From assembly GCA_034432755.1 (NCBI GenBank), contig DAOUBQ010000046.1, forward strand, positions 1-64,000: a DNA stretch of 64,000 nt. Reading direction: 5' to 3'. The translations under genes were made by a program, and so were the position numbers. Positions within the stretch are counted from its first letter, which is position 1; each line of letters opens with the position of its first letter. Below, in pieces: positions 15,983-23,613 of the stretch. Under the pieces are notes generated by a model that was given only the letters and a program-made list of their open reading frames with translations, was not told where the DNA came from and did no database searches. Source of the stretch: UBA5195 sp034432755. GTDB taxonomy: Bacteria; Chloroflexota; Anaerolineae; Anaerolineales; Villigracilaceae.

Positions 15983-15988
15983 TATAAT
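15983..15988 (+). promoter_or_regulatory. -10 box of the zinc-ribbon gene
   Basis: TATAAT, 29 bases before ATG 16018, immediately after repeat B. No good -35 is visible, because that region lies inside the repeat. Confidence 0.45.
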
Positions 15989-16017
15989 ACTCCCGTTTTC
16001 TCCAGAACGAAGTTGCG

Positions 16018-16437
16018 ATGATTTGCCCCAAATGCCGCGCCACGCTGACAAAAAAATACTACAAAGGGATGATGGAAGTAGACTATTGCCCTCATTGCCG
16101 TGGCATGTGGCTTGATTTTCACGAACTCGACCAACTGGAAGATGTGGCCTTTGACCAAGACCACTACAAAGGCTCCCTGATTCACCGTGAATGCCAAGTG
16201 GAATGCCCATGCCCGGTGTGCGAAGCCCCCATGCTAGAATTTCAATATCGGCTCTATGACCTGAAATTGGATGTTTGTTCACAAAAACATGGCTTCTGGC
16301 TGGATTCAGGCGAAGACGAGCATGTGCTGGATGTGATGCGCAGGCGGGCGGGCGAAATTCGCCGCAAGACCGAAGCAGAAGCGGAATGGAAAAAAGTGCT
16401 AAAGGGTTTGCGTGCGTTTTTCAAAGAAGGAATGTAG
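16018..16437 (+). CDS. zinc-ribbon (zf-TFIIB-like) protein
   Basis: A 139-residue protein with two zinc-ribbon-like units. The first is CPKCRATLTKKYYKGMMEVD with CPHCRGMWLD. The second is CPCPVCEAPM with CSQKHGFWLDSGE. The xWLDxxE endings match the zf-TFIIB family of small bacterial zinc proteins, whose function is unknown. The C-terminus is a charged helix (RRRAGEIRRKTEAEAEWKK). It is convergent with the ArsR-like gene, with only three bases between stops. Confidence 0.8.
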   Translation: MICPKCRATLTKKYYKGMMEVDYCPHCRGMWLDFHELDQLEDVAFDQDHYKGSLIHRECQVECPCPVCEAPMLEFQYRLYDLKLDVCSQKHGFWLDSGEDEHVLDVMRRRAGEIRRKTEAEAEWKKVLKGLRAFFKEGM

Positions 16438-16440
16438 CCA

Positions 16441-17004
16441 TTACTCCTTTCGCCAGTATGCCCCTCCGCCCCCTTCGCGTTGCATCAAATTCGCCCCCAC
16501 CAGTTCGCGGCGCAGTGTGGCAGTGTCGTGATAAAAGCGCGCCAGGATTTCGTTGACTTGTTTCTCGCTATAGCGGACCCCCGGCTCGAAGGCGTTAACG
16601 ATATGCCGCAAGAGGGCCTCCAGCTTTTTGCGCTGGGCTGGGAGGGTTTTCAGGCTTCCATCAGGACGTGAGAAATCGGCCACCACTTTGCGGTCGTAGG
16701 CATTCAGGTCAATATCGGCGGCAGCACCAGATATTTCTTCACGGGAGAAAATGCGCCGGGTGGTCTCTTCGAGGACAGATTTTTCAAGAGAATAGATGTT
16801 GTAATAACTTTCGGCGCGGGCGCTCACCAGCCCTACCTGGCTCAGTCGCGCCAGATGATGAGAAACCGTAGAGGGCCTGAGGTTGAGCAGGGCGGCCAGT
16901 TGTTCCACGCTGTAAGGCTGCTGGGCGAGCAAGCCAACAATTTTCAGGCGGTTGGAATCAGCCAGGGCTTTGAACATAGAAACAAGTGCGGGGTTTTCGG
17001 TCAT
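16441..17004 (-). CDS. ArsR-type HTH regulator with DUF2087 domain (second of pair)
   Basis: A 187-residue protein. Residues 1-75 form an ArsR-like winged helix (MFKALADSNRLKIVGLLAQQ, LNLRPSTVSHHLARLSQVGL). The C-terminal half is a DUF2087 domain (SLKTLPAQRKKLEALLRHIV, RYSEKQVNEILARFYHDTATLRRELV). The family is annotated as predicted regulators, and no metal-binding Cys pair is seen in the HTH. Its start overlaps the stop of a paralogue by ATGA, so the two are made together and may form a heterodimer. Confidence 0.85.
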   Translation of the reverse strand: MTENPALVSMFKALADSNRLKIVGLLAQQPYSVEQLAALLNLRPSTVSHHLARLSQVGLVSARAESYYNIYSLEKSVLEETTRRIFSREEISGAAADIDLNAYDRKVVADFSRPDGSLKTLPAQRKKLEALLRHIVNAFEPGVRYSEKQVNEILARFYHDTATLRRELVGANLMQREGGGGAYWRKE

Positions 17005-17561
17005 GCTGCCTCCGGCGCGGGCCGCCAGTATTGCGAGCCGTCGCTTTTGCGTTCTAACATGCCCTGGTCTACCAGATATCGGCGCAACGCGGCGGTATCA
17101 ACGTGAAAGCGGCGTATCAGCAGGTTAATTTCCTTTTCTGAATAAATCAGGCCGGGCGTAACGGCTTCTAGCACATATTCAAGGATAATTTGCAATTTGG
17201 CCAGCTGAGAGGGGATTTGTTTGAGCGAGCCATCTGTATTGAGATAAGCCTTCAGCACCTTACGGCGTTGTTCGCTTAAATCGGGCGCAGGCATATAGGT
17301 TTCACGCGGCTGGCCCGCAAACTGTCGGCGCGCCAGAGCATCTACGCCATCCGGGTTCAAGCGGTAAAGGCCGTTTTCTTTGCGCACCACTTCGAGATAT
17401 TCAAAAAATGACAAATGTTCAAACACCTCCCGCAAGGGCAGGTTGAGGCTTTCTGCCAGCTCCTGCATGGTTGCAGCCTGACGGGTAGTGAGTGCGCCAA
17501 TGATTCGCAGCCGGTCGGCGTGCGAGAGTGCTTTTACAAAGTCGAGCATTGGGTTGTGCAT
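17001..17561 (-). CDS. ArsR-type HTH regulator with DUF2087 domain (first of pair)
   Basis: A 186-residue paralogue of the next gene. The winged helix is FVKALSHADRLRIIGALTTR with LNLPLREVFEHLSFFEYLEV. The DUF2087 part reads SLKQIPSQLAKLQIILEYVL and IYSEKEINLLIRRFHVDTAALRRYLV. The recognition helix differs strongly from that of the partner, so the two probably do not read the same half-site. ATG 17561 has a ribosome site (GGAGAG). An upstream in-frame start at 17624 lies inside the predicted promoter and is rejected. Confidence 0.85.
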   Translation of the reverse strand: MHNPMLDFVKALSHADRLRIIGALTTRQAATMQELAESLNLPLREVFEHLSFFEYLEVVRKENGLYRLNPDGVDALARRQFAGQPRETYMPAPDLSEQRRKVLKAYLNTDGSLKQIPSQLAKLQIILEYVLEAVTPGLIYSEKEINLLIRRFHVDTAALRRYLVDQGMLERKSDGSQYWRPAPEAA

Positions 17562-17581
17562 GATCTCTCCTTTTTGTCTAT

Positions 17582-17632
17582 TTAATTTTACAAGCGTCGA
17601 ATTAATTTTACAAGAACCTGCCAATCTGTCAA
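17582..17632 (-). promoter_or_regulatory. promoter and 20-bp-spaced repeat operator of the ArsR-DUF2087 pair
   Basis: On the minus strand, -35 TTGACA (17632-17627, perfect), 16 bp, and -10 TAAAAT (17610-17605). The word CTTGTAAAATTAA occurs twice (17614-17602 and 17594-17582), exactly 20 bp apart. It covers the -10 and the start region. A two-helical-turn spacing over a promoter is what an autorepressor site would look like. Confidence 0.75.
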
Positions 17633-17762
17633 GTTTTTGCTAAGGTCCAACGACTCTTTGAACTCTAAACTTAAGGAGATTGTCGAGACGTTCGTTGATC
17701 CGTTGTTAAGGTGCTTCCTGGTTCGGTTTCGCTCACAAGGTTTGTTGAGTTTGTCTAAAGTC

Positions 17763-17804
17763 CAATTGGTAAACAAAGCGGCGCAAGCGAGAATGAGAAA
17801 GCCA
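17763..17804. repeat. dispersed repeat C tail, copy 1
   Basis: AAACAAAGCGGCGCAAGCGA followed by ATGAGAAAGCCATG. The same tail ends the longer repeats at 20641-20777 and 51880-52012. This copy lies directly upstream of the ilvE -10 box. Confidence 0.55.
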
Positions 17805-17811
17805 TGTCGGG

Positions 17812-17817
17812 TATAAT
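17812..17817 (+). promoter_or_regulatory. -10 box of ilvE
   Basis: TATAAT, 33 bases before ATG 17851. The -35 zone falls in repeat C and has no recognisable hexamer. Confidence 0.45.
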
Positions 17818-17850
17818 CTTTTTGGCAAAAAAAATCACTTGGAGGAAACA

Positions 17851-18765
17851 ATGGAACAACATGCGTTTTTTGAGGGTAAGATTGTCCCGTTCAATGAGGC
17901 AAAAGTGAGTATTGCCACGCACGGGTTGAACTACGGCACAGCCGCTTTTGGCGGCCTGCGCGCTTACTGGAACACAGAAGATGAAAAACTGTTCATCTTC
18001 CGCCCGCAAGACCACTACCGGCGTTTCCTTAACTCGTCCAAAATCCTGTGCATGGAATTTCCCCACACGGCCGAAAACCTGACTCAAATTACGATTGACC
18101 TGCTCAAGGCCGATGGCTGGCAGCAAGACGTTTACATCCGCCCGCTGGCCTACAAAGCCGATGCCGGAATTGGCGTGCGCCTGCACGACCTGCGCGATGA
18201 AATTTCCATCTTTGCGCTACCCTTTGGCGCGTATGGTAAAAACGAGGACAATGCCCACGTGACCATCTCTTCTTGGCGGCGGGTGGATGATAACATCATC
18301 CCAGCGCGCGGAAAAATCAGCGGCGCGTATGCCAACTCGGCGCTCATCAAAACCGACGCGGTGCGAGCCGGGTTCGACGAAGCGCTGGTTCTCGACCAAA
18401 ACGGACACATCTCTGAAGGCACGGCCATGAACGTCTTCCTGGTGCGTGATGGGGTGCTGATCACTCCCCCAGTTTGGGATAACATCCTGGAAGGAATCAC
18501 CCGCCGCTCGGTCATCGAACTGGCCAAGAACGAACTGGGGCTGGAGGTCGTAGAACGTTCCGTGGACCGCACCGAAGCCTTTCTCTGTGACGAACTGTTC
18601 ATGACCGGCACCGCTGCCCAGGTGACGGTGGTGACCAGAGTGGACCACCGGCCCGTAGGAGACGGAAAAATAGGCCCGGTGACCTCGCAATTGCGCGCCT
18701 TATTCAATGATGTCGTGCGCGGGCGTCATCCCAAATATCGCCACTGGAACGTGGCTGTGGAATAA
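17851..18765 (+). CDS. ilvE: branched-chain amino acid aminotransferase
   Basis: A 304-residue fold-type IV PLP enzyme that makes Leu, Ile and Val from their 2-oxo acids with glutamate. Visible signatures are THGLNYGTAAFGGLRAYW, YIRPLAYKADAGIGV, ISGAYANSALIKTDAV (with the PLP-binding Lys in the preceding conserved segment RGKISG/SALIK), EALVLDQNGHISEGTAMNVF and DELFMTGTAAQVT. Length matches IlvE. ATG 17851 is chosen because GGAGGAA sits seven bases before it; a TTG at 17839 overlaps that ribosome site. It is followed by a conserved-stem hairpin. Confidence 0.94.
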   Translation: MEQHAFFEGKIVPFNEAKVSIATHGLNYGTAAFGGLRAYWNTEDEKLFIFRPQDHYRRFLNSSKILCMEFPHTAENLTQITIDLLKADGWQQDVYIRPLAYKADAGIGVRLHDLRDEISIFALPFGAYGKNEDNAHVTISSWRRVDDNIIPARGKISGAYANSALIKTDAVRAGFDEALVLDQNGHISEGTAMNVFLVRDGVLITPPVWDNILEGITRRSVIELAKNELGLEVVERSVDRTEAFLCDELFMTGTAAQVTVVTRVDHRPVGDGKIGPVTSQLRALFNDVVRGRHPKYRHWNVAVE

Positions 18766-18766
18766 A

Positions 18767-18799
18767 AAACGTCCCGAAGATAAAACCTTCGGGACGTTT
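18767..18799. terminator. bidirectional terminator, GTCCCGAAG family
   Basis: Perfect 13-bp stem AAACGTCCCGAAG / CTTCGGGACGTTT with a 7-base loop, between the convergent ilvE and envelope-protein genes. The T-run is six bases on the minus strand. Confidence 0.85.
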
Positions 18800-18825
18800 A
18801 CCTGTTGCTGTTTGCACTTGCTCAC

Positions 18826-19605
18826 CTATTTCTGCGTAAACCGAACGTAAATGAGATTTCGGCTACACTCTGCATAAGTCGTCAGATAAATTTGCTCCGA
18901 CATGGGCGCATTGGCCTGGTCGAATAGTTGCACCCAAAGGGTGTTTTTAGAAGCCACCGGCGCAACACCCAGGTCGAACTCAAACCCGCCCGGCCCATAC
19001 GCAAGGGCAATGCCCGTCAGGGTGGTTTCATTAAACGATTTGCCCGGCACGTTGCCGCCCAGTTTGACAATCAGGCCCATGGCCGGGTTATTTTTCGTAT
19101 CCAGTGCCTGCCCCGCGACATACATAGTAGCGCAACTGGTATCTGCGCGGTAAATGCTGCTTTCTACGGCGTTGACCGCTACCCCATAGGGCAGGCCGGT
19201 TGGTTTGGGCGTGCGGGTGGGCGAAACAACCGGCGTTGCGCTGGGCCGAGGGGTGGCGGTCGCCAGGCGGAAGGGCGTAAAGGTTGGTTCAAGGGTGATG
19301 GTGGGGCGCGGTGTATTGGTTTCGGTGGGGGGTAAGGTCGGTTCGGGGGTCCAGGTTGGGTCGAAACGAATCGGCGTCCAGGTGGGAGTTAAGCTGGGCG
19401 GGATGGGCGTGGGGGGTTGTAAGGGATTGAGCGCCGAATAAGGATTAGTGAAGATGTTGAAGAAGAAAACGCAACTGCACAGGGTCATGAGCAGCATGAC
19501 CACTGTCAAGGCGTTCCAGAGCGAGTCACGGCCGGCCTTTTTTTTCTTTTTCGCCGGGGCAGCCGGGCGTGGTGTGTCGTTGAGAAAATCATCGTAGTTC
19601 GTCAT
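18826..19605 (-). CDS. membrane-anchored protein with Pro/Thr-rich linker, unknown function
   Basis: A 259-residue protein I do not recognise. A lysine-rich cytoplasmic tail (AKKKKKAGR) is followed by one helix (about 30-52). A TPxPT-type linker runs to about residue 135. The C-terminal globular domain of about 120 residues has two cysteines (DTSCATMYVAG, TYAECSRNL) that could form a disulfide. The topology implies an extracytoplasmic sensor or binding domain held away from the membrane. A ribosome site (GGAGATG) precedes the ATG. It may share a transcript with the PPIase gene upstream, 48 bases away. Confidence 0.65.
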   Translation of the reverse strand: MTNYDDFLNDTPRPAAPAKKKKKAGRDSLWNALTVVMLLMTLCSCVFFFNIFTNPYSALNPLQPPTPIPPSLTPTWTPIRFDPTWTPEPTLPPTETNTPRPTITLEPTFTPFRLATATPRPSATPVVSPTRTPKPTGLPYGVAVNAVESSIYRADTSCATMYVAGQALDTKNNPAMGLIVKLGGNVPGKSFNETTLTGIALAYGPGGFEFDLGVAPVASKNTLWVQLFDQANAPMSEQIYLTTYAECSRNLIYVRFTQK

Positions 19606-19653
19606 TCGTTCATCTCCAGGCGTGGAGTGATGTGCACCGTGGCAATCAAAAGA

Positions 19654-20562
19654 TTATTTTATGGTTATCGTAATCGCGCTTTGCTGGCGGCGTTGGGCCA
19701 GCCAGTCGTTCACGGCGCGATTTTGCAGGGTCAGCAACGCATCGGGGCTAAGGGGGCGCTCAGCCTGCGTTTCTAAAACTTTGATAATATGATACCCGGC
19801 TTCGCTTTGGATAATTTCGCTCACCCCGCCCACTGGCAGGCTGAAAGCGGCTTCTTCTACTTCTCGGCTTGCAAGGTAATTGCGTGGGAACCAGCCAATA
19901 TCGCCGCGTGTCACCGGGTCTACCCGAATAGCCAGTTCGTCAAAATCGGCCCCGGCTTTCCATTGTTCATAATAATTTTTGGCAACGTCTTCATTATAGA
20001 GCAAAATTTGACGAACATGTACCTGCTGGGCGGTATAGGAGACAGACGAAATGATTTTGTCACGCATCCAGGCGGCTGCAATGGCCCGCCGCAGAGTCAC
20101 GCGGAATTCGGATTCGCTGTACCCTTTGGCTTGCATCCAGGCTTGGAGCGAATCTGCTCCGCCAACCTGGGCCGAGAGGGTCTCGATACGGGCTTGCAAA
20201 GCGGAATCATCAACCGTAAACCCAGCCTCTGCCGCGCCCTGGGCCAGCAACACCTGCAAAATCAGGTCTTCCAGCACAATTTGGCGGGCCTGCTCCTCAG
20301 TAACGGGGATTGCCAGCGCAGCCTGGGCCGCTTTGTATCGTTCCAATTCGGCAGTGAACTCGTCGAGGGTGATGGATTCGCCGTTGACAGTCGCCGCCAG
20401 CGGGACAGGAGTCTCAGTGGGTGGAGGCAGGGTCTCGGTCAACCGCACAGGGGTTGGGGAGGCTATAACCGCACCATTTTCACGGGAACAAGCGCCTGGC
20501 ACAAATGCGAACAGGAAAATCACAAAAAGCAAAAAAGGATGGTTGAGTTTCAAAGCAGGCAT
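19654..20562 (-). CDS. parvulin-type peptidyl-prolyl isomerase lipoprotein (PrsA/SurA-like)
   Basis: A 302-residue secreted foldase. The signal peptide has lipobox VPGAC (C25), and a Pro-rich linker follows to about residue 55. A SurA_N-like helical region (NGESITLDEFTAELERYKAA) comes next, then a rotamase domain (VHVRQILLYNEDVAKNYYEQ ... RGDIGWFPRNYL ... SEIIQSEAGYHIIKVLE). It helps exported proteins fold at the membrane surface. ATG 20562 is supported by a TATAAT seven bases upstream and by the signal peptide beginning there. The longer frame to 20625 adds unlike residues. Confidence 0.85.
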   Translation of the reverse strand: MPALKLNHPFLLFVIFLFAFVPGACSRENGAVIASPTPVRLTETLPPPTETPVPLAATVNGESITLDEFTAELERYKAAQAALAIPVTEEQARQIVLEDLILQVLLAQGAAEAGFTVDDSALQARIETLSAQVGGADSLQAWMQAKGYSESEFRVTLRRAIAAAWMRDKIISSVSYTAQQVHVRQILLYNEDVAKNYYEQWKAGADFDELAIRVDPVTRGDIGWFPRNYLASREVEEAAFSLPVGGVSEIIQSEAGYHIIKVLETQAERPLSPDALLTLQNRAVNDWLAQRRQQSAITITIK

Positions 20563-20569
20563 TTTACCG

Positions 20570-20575
20570 ATTATA
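20570..20575 (-). promoter_or_regulatory. leaderless-type -10 box of the PPIase gene
   Basis: TATAAT on the minus strand with seven bases to ATG 20562 and no Shine-Dalgarno. Confidence 0.5.
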
Positions 20576-20640
20576 CCGGAAAACACACCGCCCAAATTTA
20601 GCCCGTGTTCCGCCCTCCCCAGCATGGCTTTCTCAAAATC

Positions 20641-20777
20641 TGGTTTCAGGCGAAAAACAAACCGGATGGGCAGGGTGTTGAGGATGAGCCGAGCGAAAAG
20701 CAGAGGGAAAACATCCTGTTTATCCTGTCTATCCTGTTAAACAAAGCGGCCCCAGCGATCATGAGAAAACCATGCCA
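20641..20777. repeat. dispersed repeat C, copy 2
   Basis: About 137 bp matching 51880-52012 in order. Shared parts are AAAAACAAAC, CAGG, GAGGATGA, AGCAGAGGGAAAACATCC, the TATCCTG repeats, and the tail AAACAAAGC...ATCATGAGAAAACC. The 320-bp gap 20563-20882 holds this repeat, the PPIase promoter and the repeat at 20812. I see no gene in it. Confidence 0.7.
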
Positions 20778-20811
20778 TCCCTGCCTGAGGAGGGGCTCAC
20801 AAACATGCTGC

Positions 20812-20865
20812 CGTGCCACGAAGTGGTAGAGGGGACAACAGGGGGAGGCGGGCAGGTCGTTACGA
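20812..20865. repeat. partial copy of the 6800 MITE interior
   Basis: A 23-bp word identical to 6953-6975 (including CCACGAAGTGG, a small hairpin), then GGCGGGCAGGTCGTTACG, which resembles the MITE right end. No matching left end was found. Confidence 0.6.
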
Positions 20866-20882
20866 AAAGTCGGAGAATTCGG

Positions 20883-21929
20883 TCAATTTAACAAATACGC
20901 CACAATCCACTTCGTGGTATCCACCAGCGCATCGGTATGGGTGCGTTCGTAATTATGGGATGCATCTACACCTGGGCCGAGGAGCGCCACAGCCACGTCG
21001 CCGCCCGCCCGCCAAAAGGCTTCGCCATCTGATCCGTAGTAGGGATAAATATCGACCTTGTACTCAATGCCGTGCTGTTCGGCCAGGCGGCGCAATTTCT
21101 GGCTCAAGCCGTGATGATAGGGGCCGCCGCTGTCTTTGACGCAGAGGGTGGCGTGGTACTCGTCCGAGGCCTGTCCCTGCCCAATGGCGGCCATATCCAC
21201 CGAAAGCAGTTCGTGAACCTCGCCAGGAATGCCCGCTGCTGCGCCATGACCGACTTCCTCGTAGTTACTGATGTGAAAGTAGGTGGTTTGGGCAGGCTGT
21301 AAATGCGCATCGTGCAAGGCTTTGATGGCAGCCACAAGGCTGGCAACACAGGCTTTATCATCCAAAAAGCGTGAGCGAATAAAGCCTTCGGTCATTTCAA
21401 CGCGCGGGTCGAAGGCCACAAAATCGCCGACCTGAATACCCAGGGCGCGGGTTTCCTCATCAGAGGTGGTACGCGCATCCAGCCGAACTTCCATGTTGTC
21501 TTCTGTGCGGCGGGTTTCATTTACTTTGGCCCCATGCACGTGGGCCGAGGCGTCCTCAAACAAGTAGGAGCCGCGCACCTTGCGACCGTCGTTACACAGC
21601 ACCCAGCAGCCTTCGGTCTCCACGCCATTGAGAGTCAGGCCGCCAATGCGGGTCAGTTTGAGCCGCCCGTCGGGTTTGATTTCCTTGACCATTGCACCGA
21701 GTGTATCCACATGCGCGGTCAGCGCACGGGGCGAATCATCTGAAAGTCCCTGCCAGCGGGCCACCAGCGCGCCTTTGCGCGTGCGGGCGAGTTGCAGGGG
21801 GAAAGCCGCCAGTTCTTGCTCTACGAAGGCAATCGCTTCTTCGGTGTAACCAGTAGGAGAGGGAATGTTGAGCAGGCGGGTCAGGAAGTTGAGCATGTGG
21901 GGGGTATCTATTGGCGGAAGGGCAGTCAT
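20883..21929 (-). CDS. M42-family metallo-aminopeptidase
   Basis: A 348-residue M42 peptidase, a cytosolic co-catalytic metal exopeptidase that forms large tetrahedral complexes. Metal ligands appear in TAHVDTLGAMV (His, Asp), RFLDDKACVASLVAAI (Asp), NYEEVGHGAA (catalytic Glu-Glu), SVDMAAIG (Asp) and the C-terminal GVDASHNYERTH (His). Length is normal. It may release single residues from peptides made by other proteases. A ribosome site (AAAGGA) lies before the ATG. Its upstream region holds three CAGTGNT heptamers shared with the next gene's stop codon. Confidence 0.9.
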   Translation of the reverse strand: MTALPPIDTPHMLNFLTRLLNIPSPTGYTEEAIAFVEQELAAFPLQLARTRKGALVARWQGLSDDSPRALTAHVDTLGAMVKEIKPDGRLKLTRIGGLTLNGVETEGCWVLCNDGRKVRGSYLFEDASAHVHGAKVNETRRTEDNMEVRLDARTTSDEETRALGIQVGDFVAFDPRVEMTEGFIRSRFLDDKACVASLVAAIKALHDAHLQPAQTTYFHISNYEEVGHGAAAGIPGEVHELLSVDMAAIGQGQASDEYHATLCVKDSGGPYHHGLSQKLRRLAEQHGIEYKVDIYPYYGSDGEAFWRAGGDVAVALLGPGVDASHNYERTHTDALVDTTKWIVAYLLN

Positions 21930-21951
21930 GGAGAATCCTTTCTGGTTTGAC

Positions 21952-21972
21952 CAGTGATCAGTGTTCAGTGGT
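21952..21972. repeat. short heptamer array (3 units)
   Basis: CAGTGAT, CAGTGTT, CAGTGGT. Read on the minus strand these are NNCACTG units like those of the big array at 4622-4775. The array supplies the last codons and stop (GAC CAC TGA) of the thioesterase gene that ends at 21965. Confidence 0.75.
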
Positions 21973-22393
21973 CAGCATCGAGGTGTTCAAAACGCGAGAT
22001 TTTCTCCCGCCACGCAATAGGAATAGGGATAGTGGCGTGAGTTTGGTAGTCGAAGGTGACGATGGCGGTTGAGCCGGTGGCGTAGAGCGTGCCTTGGTCA
22101 TCGGTCATTTCGTAGTCCATCGTCATTGATTTCGTCCCCAGGCGGCTAACCCGCGCCCCAACACGCGCTTGCGCGCCAAAATAGACCGGCGCCTTGAAGG
22201 TGATGGTGGCCTCGGCGAGGATGATGCCGATTTCGAGGAACGATTGTTGCTTCGAGAACAGTCCCAGGTGAATCAAATAATGGACTCGCGCCTGCTCGAA
22301 GTAGGTAAGAAAACGGGCGTTGTTGACGTGTCCCTGCGGGTCCAGGTCGGCGTAGCGGATTTCGATGGGATGATGGAAGCGGAAAGGATGCAT
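21965..22393 (-). CDS. acyl-CoA thioesterase, 4HBT hotdog family
   Basis: A 142-residue hotdog thioesterase. The N-terminal catalytic segment IRYADLDPQGHVNNARFLTY has the 4HBT Asp. The rest matches YbgC/FadM-like proteins (ITFKAPVYFGAQARVGARVS). It hydrolyses acyl-CoA thioesters; the substrate is unknown. ATG 22393 is preferred over an extension to 22501, whose extra residues come from the heptamer array and a terminator. The stop codon lies inside a second heptamer array. It may be transcribed with the M42 peptidase that follows. Confidence 0.85.
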   Translation of the reverse strand: MHPFRFHHPIEIRYADLDPQGHVNNARFLTYFEQARVHYLIHLGLFSKQQSFLEIGIILAEATITFKAPVYFGAQARVGARVSRLGTKSMTMDYEMTDDQGTLYATGSTAIVTFDYQTHATIPIPIAWREKISRFEHLDADH

Positions 22394-22399
22394 GGGGAG

Positions 22400-22405
22400 A
22401 TTATA
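22400..22405 (-). promoter_or_regulatory. leaderless-type -10 box of the 4HBT thioesterase
   Basis: TATAAT on the minus strand, six bases before ATG 22393. Upstream of it, at the -35 position, is the TTGGTAA heptamer array (22415-22442). Confidence 0.6.
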
Positions 22406-22414
22406 AGGCGGAAG

Positions 22415-22442
22415 TTGGTAATTGGTAATTGGTGATTGGTAA
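22415..22442. repeat. heptamer array, TTGGTAA type (4 units)
   Basis: TTGGTAA, TTGGTAA, TTGGTGA, TTGGTAA without gaps, directly upstream of a leaderless -10 box. The unit differs from that of the 4622-4775 array, but period and placement are the same. Confidence 0.85.
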
Positions 22443-22452
22443 TTTGGGCAGA

Positions 22453-22487
22453 CAAAAAAATCGAGGGCGCGTCTTCCTGCGCCCTCG
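22453..22487 (-). terminator. rho-independent terminator of the DHOD-like gene
   Basis: Perfect 9-bp stem CGAGGGCGC / GCGCCCTCG with an 8-base loop. On the minus strand it is followed by ATTTTTTT. It lies 32 bases after the stop at 22519. Confidence 0.9.
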
Positions 22488-22518
22488 GTAAACCTGAACA
22501 CCGGTTACTGAATACTCA

Positions 22519-23520
22519 CTACGGCAAATCGCGGAAGGAGCCAAGCACGCGCATGTAGTTGGCGCGCTCGAAGGCGGCTGGTTCACGCACAGCTTTCTGG
22601 CTCATGCTGCCCTGCATTTGCTGGATGGACTCGTATTCGTGTTCTTCCATCCAGGCAGCCATGTTGGCAAGCATATCGGGAATGCGGCCATAGCCGTTCT
22701 TGAGGATTTCAGAGGCAATCATTACAACCTGCGCGCCGGCCATCATCGCTTTCAATGCGTCGGCGGCAGTATGGACGCCGGTTGTGAGTGCCAGGTCGGC
22801 TTTGATTCGCCCGTAGAGGATAGAGACCCAGCGTAAAGGCAGGCGCAGTTCGTCAGAAGTGGAAAGAACCAGAGTGTGCTGTACTTCCAGGTTGTCGAGG
22901 TCGAAATCAGGCTGGTAAAAGCGGTTGAACAAGACCAGGCCGTCGGCCCCGGCTTCGACCAGGCGCCTGGCAAAATTGGGCAGCGAGGTGGCGAAGGGGC
23001 TGAGTTTGACCGCCACCGGAATGTTGACCGAGGACTTAACATCGGCCACCAGTTCTACCTGGGCATTTTCGAGTTCCTGGCCGGTCAGTTCGGGGTCGGT
23101 GGAGAGGTAGTACAGGTTGAGTTCAATCGCGTCAGCCCCAGCCTCCTGCATATAACGGGCGTAGCGCGTCCAACCGCCGGTAGAAACGCCGTTGAGCGAG
23201 CCAATCACCGGCACGCTGACCGATTTTTTGACGGCGGTCAGGTGGTCAAGATATTTCCCAGGCCCCATGGCGTAGAAGCCGGTATCGGGCAGGTAGGTTT
23301 GGGCTTCGGCAAACGAATCGACACCGCGATTCAGGTAGTGGTCAAGTTCCAGGCTTTCCTGGATGATTTGCTCCTCAAAGAGCGAGTACATTACAATCGC
23401 GCCCACGCCCGCCTCGTCTAGTTTCTTGGCGGTTTCAAGTTTTTTGGTCAGGGGAGAGGCGGAGGCGACGATGGGGTTTTTGAGCGTGAGACCCAGGTAA
23501 CGGGTGGTTAAGTCGGTCAT
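22519..23520 (-). CDS. dihydroorotate-dehydrogenase-like flavoprotein
   Basis: A 333-residue TIM-barrel protein of the DHOD/PreA superfamily (LKNPIVASASPLTKK, IPVAVKLSPFATSLPNFARR, DGLVLFNRFYQPD, TTGVHTAADALKAMMAGAQV). In true class 1 DHODs the segment after the GADAIELN motif carries SCPN with the catalytic Cys. Here it is GADAIELNLYYLSTDPELTG, with no Cys, so pyrimidine synthesis is unlikely. Genes of this kind are common next to anaerobic redox enzymes. This one follows pyruvate:ferredoxin oxidoreductase on the same strand, 93 bases away. Function unassigned. Confidence 0.8.
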   Translation of the reverse strand: MTDLTTRYLGLTLKNPIVASASPLTKKLETAKKLDEAGVGAIVMYSLFEEQIIQESLELDHYLNRGVDSFAEAQTYLPDTGFYAMGPGKYLDHLTAVKKSVSVPVIGSLNGVSTGGWTRYARYMQEAGADAIELNLYYLSTDPELTGQELENAQVELVADVKSSVNIPVAVKLSPFATSLPNFARRLVEAGADGLVLFNRFYQPDFDLDNLEVQHTLVLSTSDELRLPLRWVSILYGRIKADLALTTGVHTAADALKAMMAGAQVVMIASEILKNGYGRIPDMLANMAAWMEEHEYESIQQMQGSMSQKAVREPAAFERANYMRVLGSFRDLP

Positions 23521-23549
23521 GGCGATTTTCCTTCACTTTTTTATAGGAG

Positions 23550-23604
23550 CGTCCCGAAGGCTTTTCAATGTAGTGCTGACCACTTCAAGATAACCTTCGG
23601 GACG
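23550..23604. repeat. GTCCCGAAGG-family stem-loop between nifJ and the DHOD-like gene
   Basis: Arms CGTCCCGAAGG (23550-23560) and CCTTCGGGACG (23594-23604). The T-run is on the plus strand, while both flanking genes read minus, so for them it is an intercistronic hairpin and not a clear terminator. Confidence 0.8.
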
Positions 23605-23613
23605 TTTTTTTAA

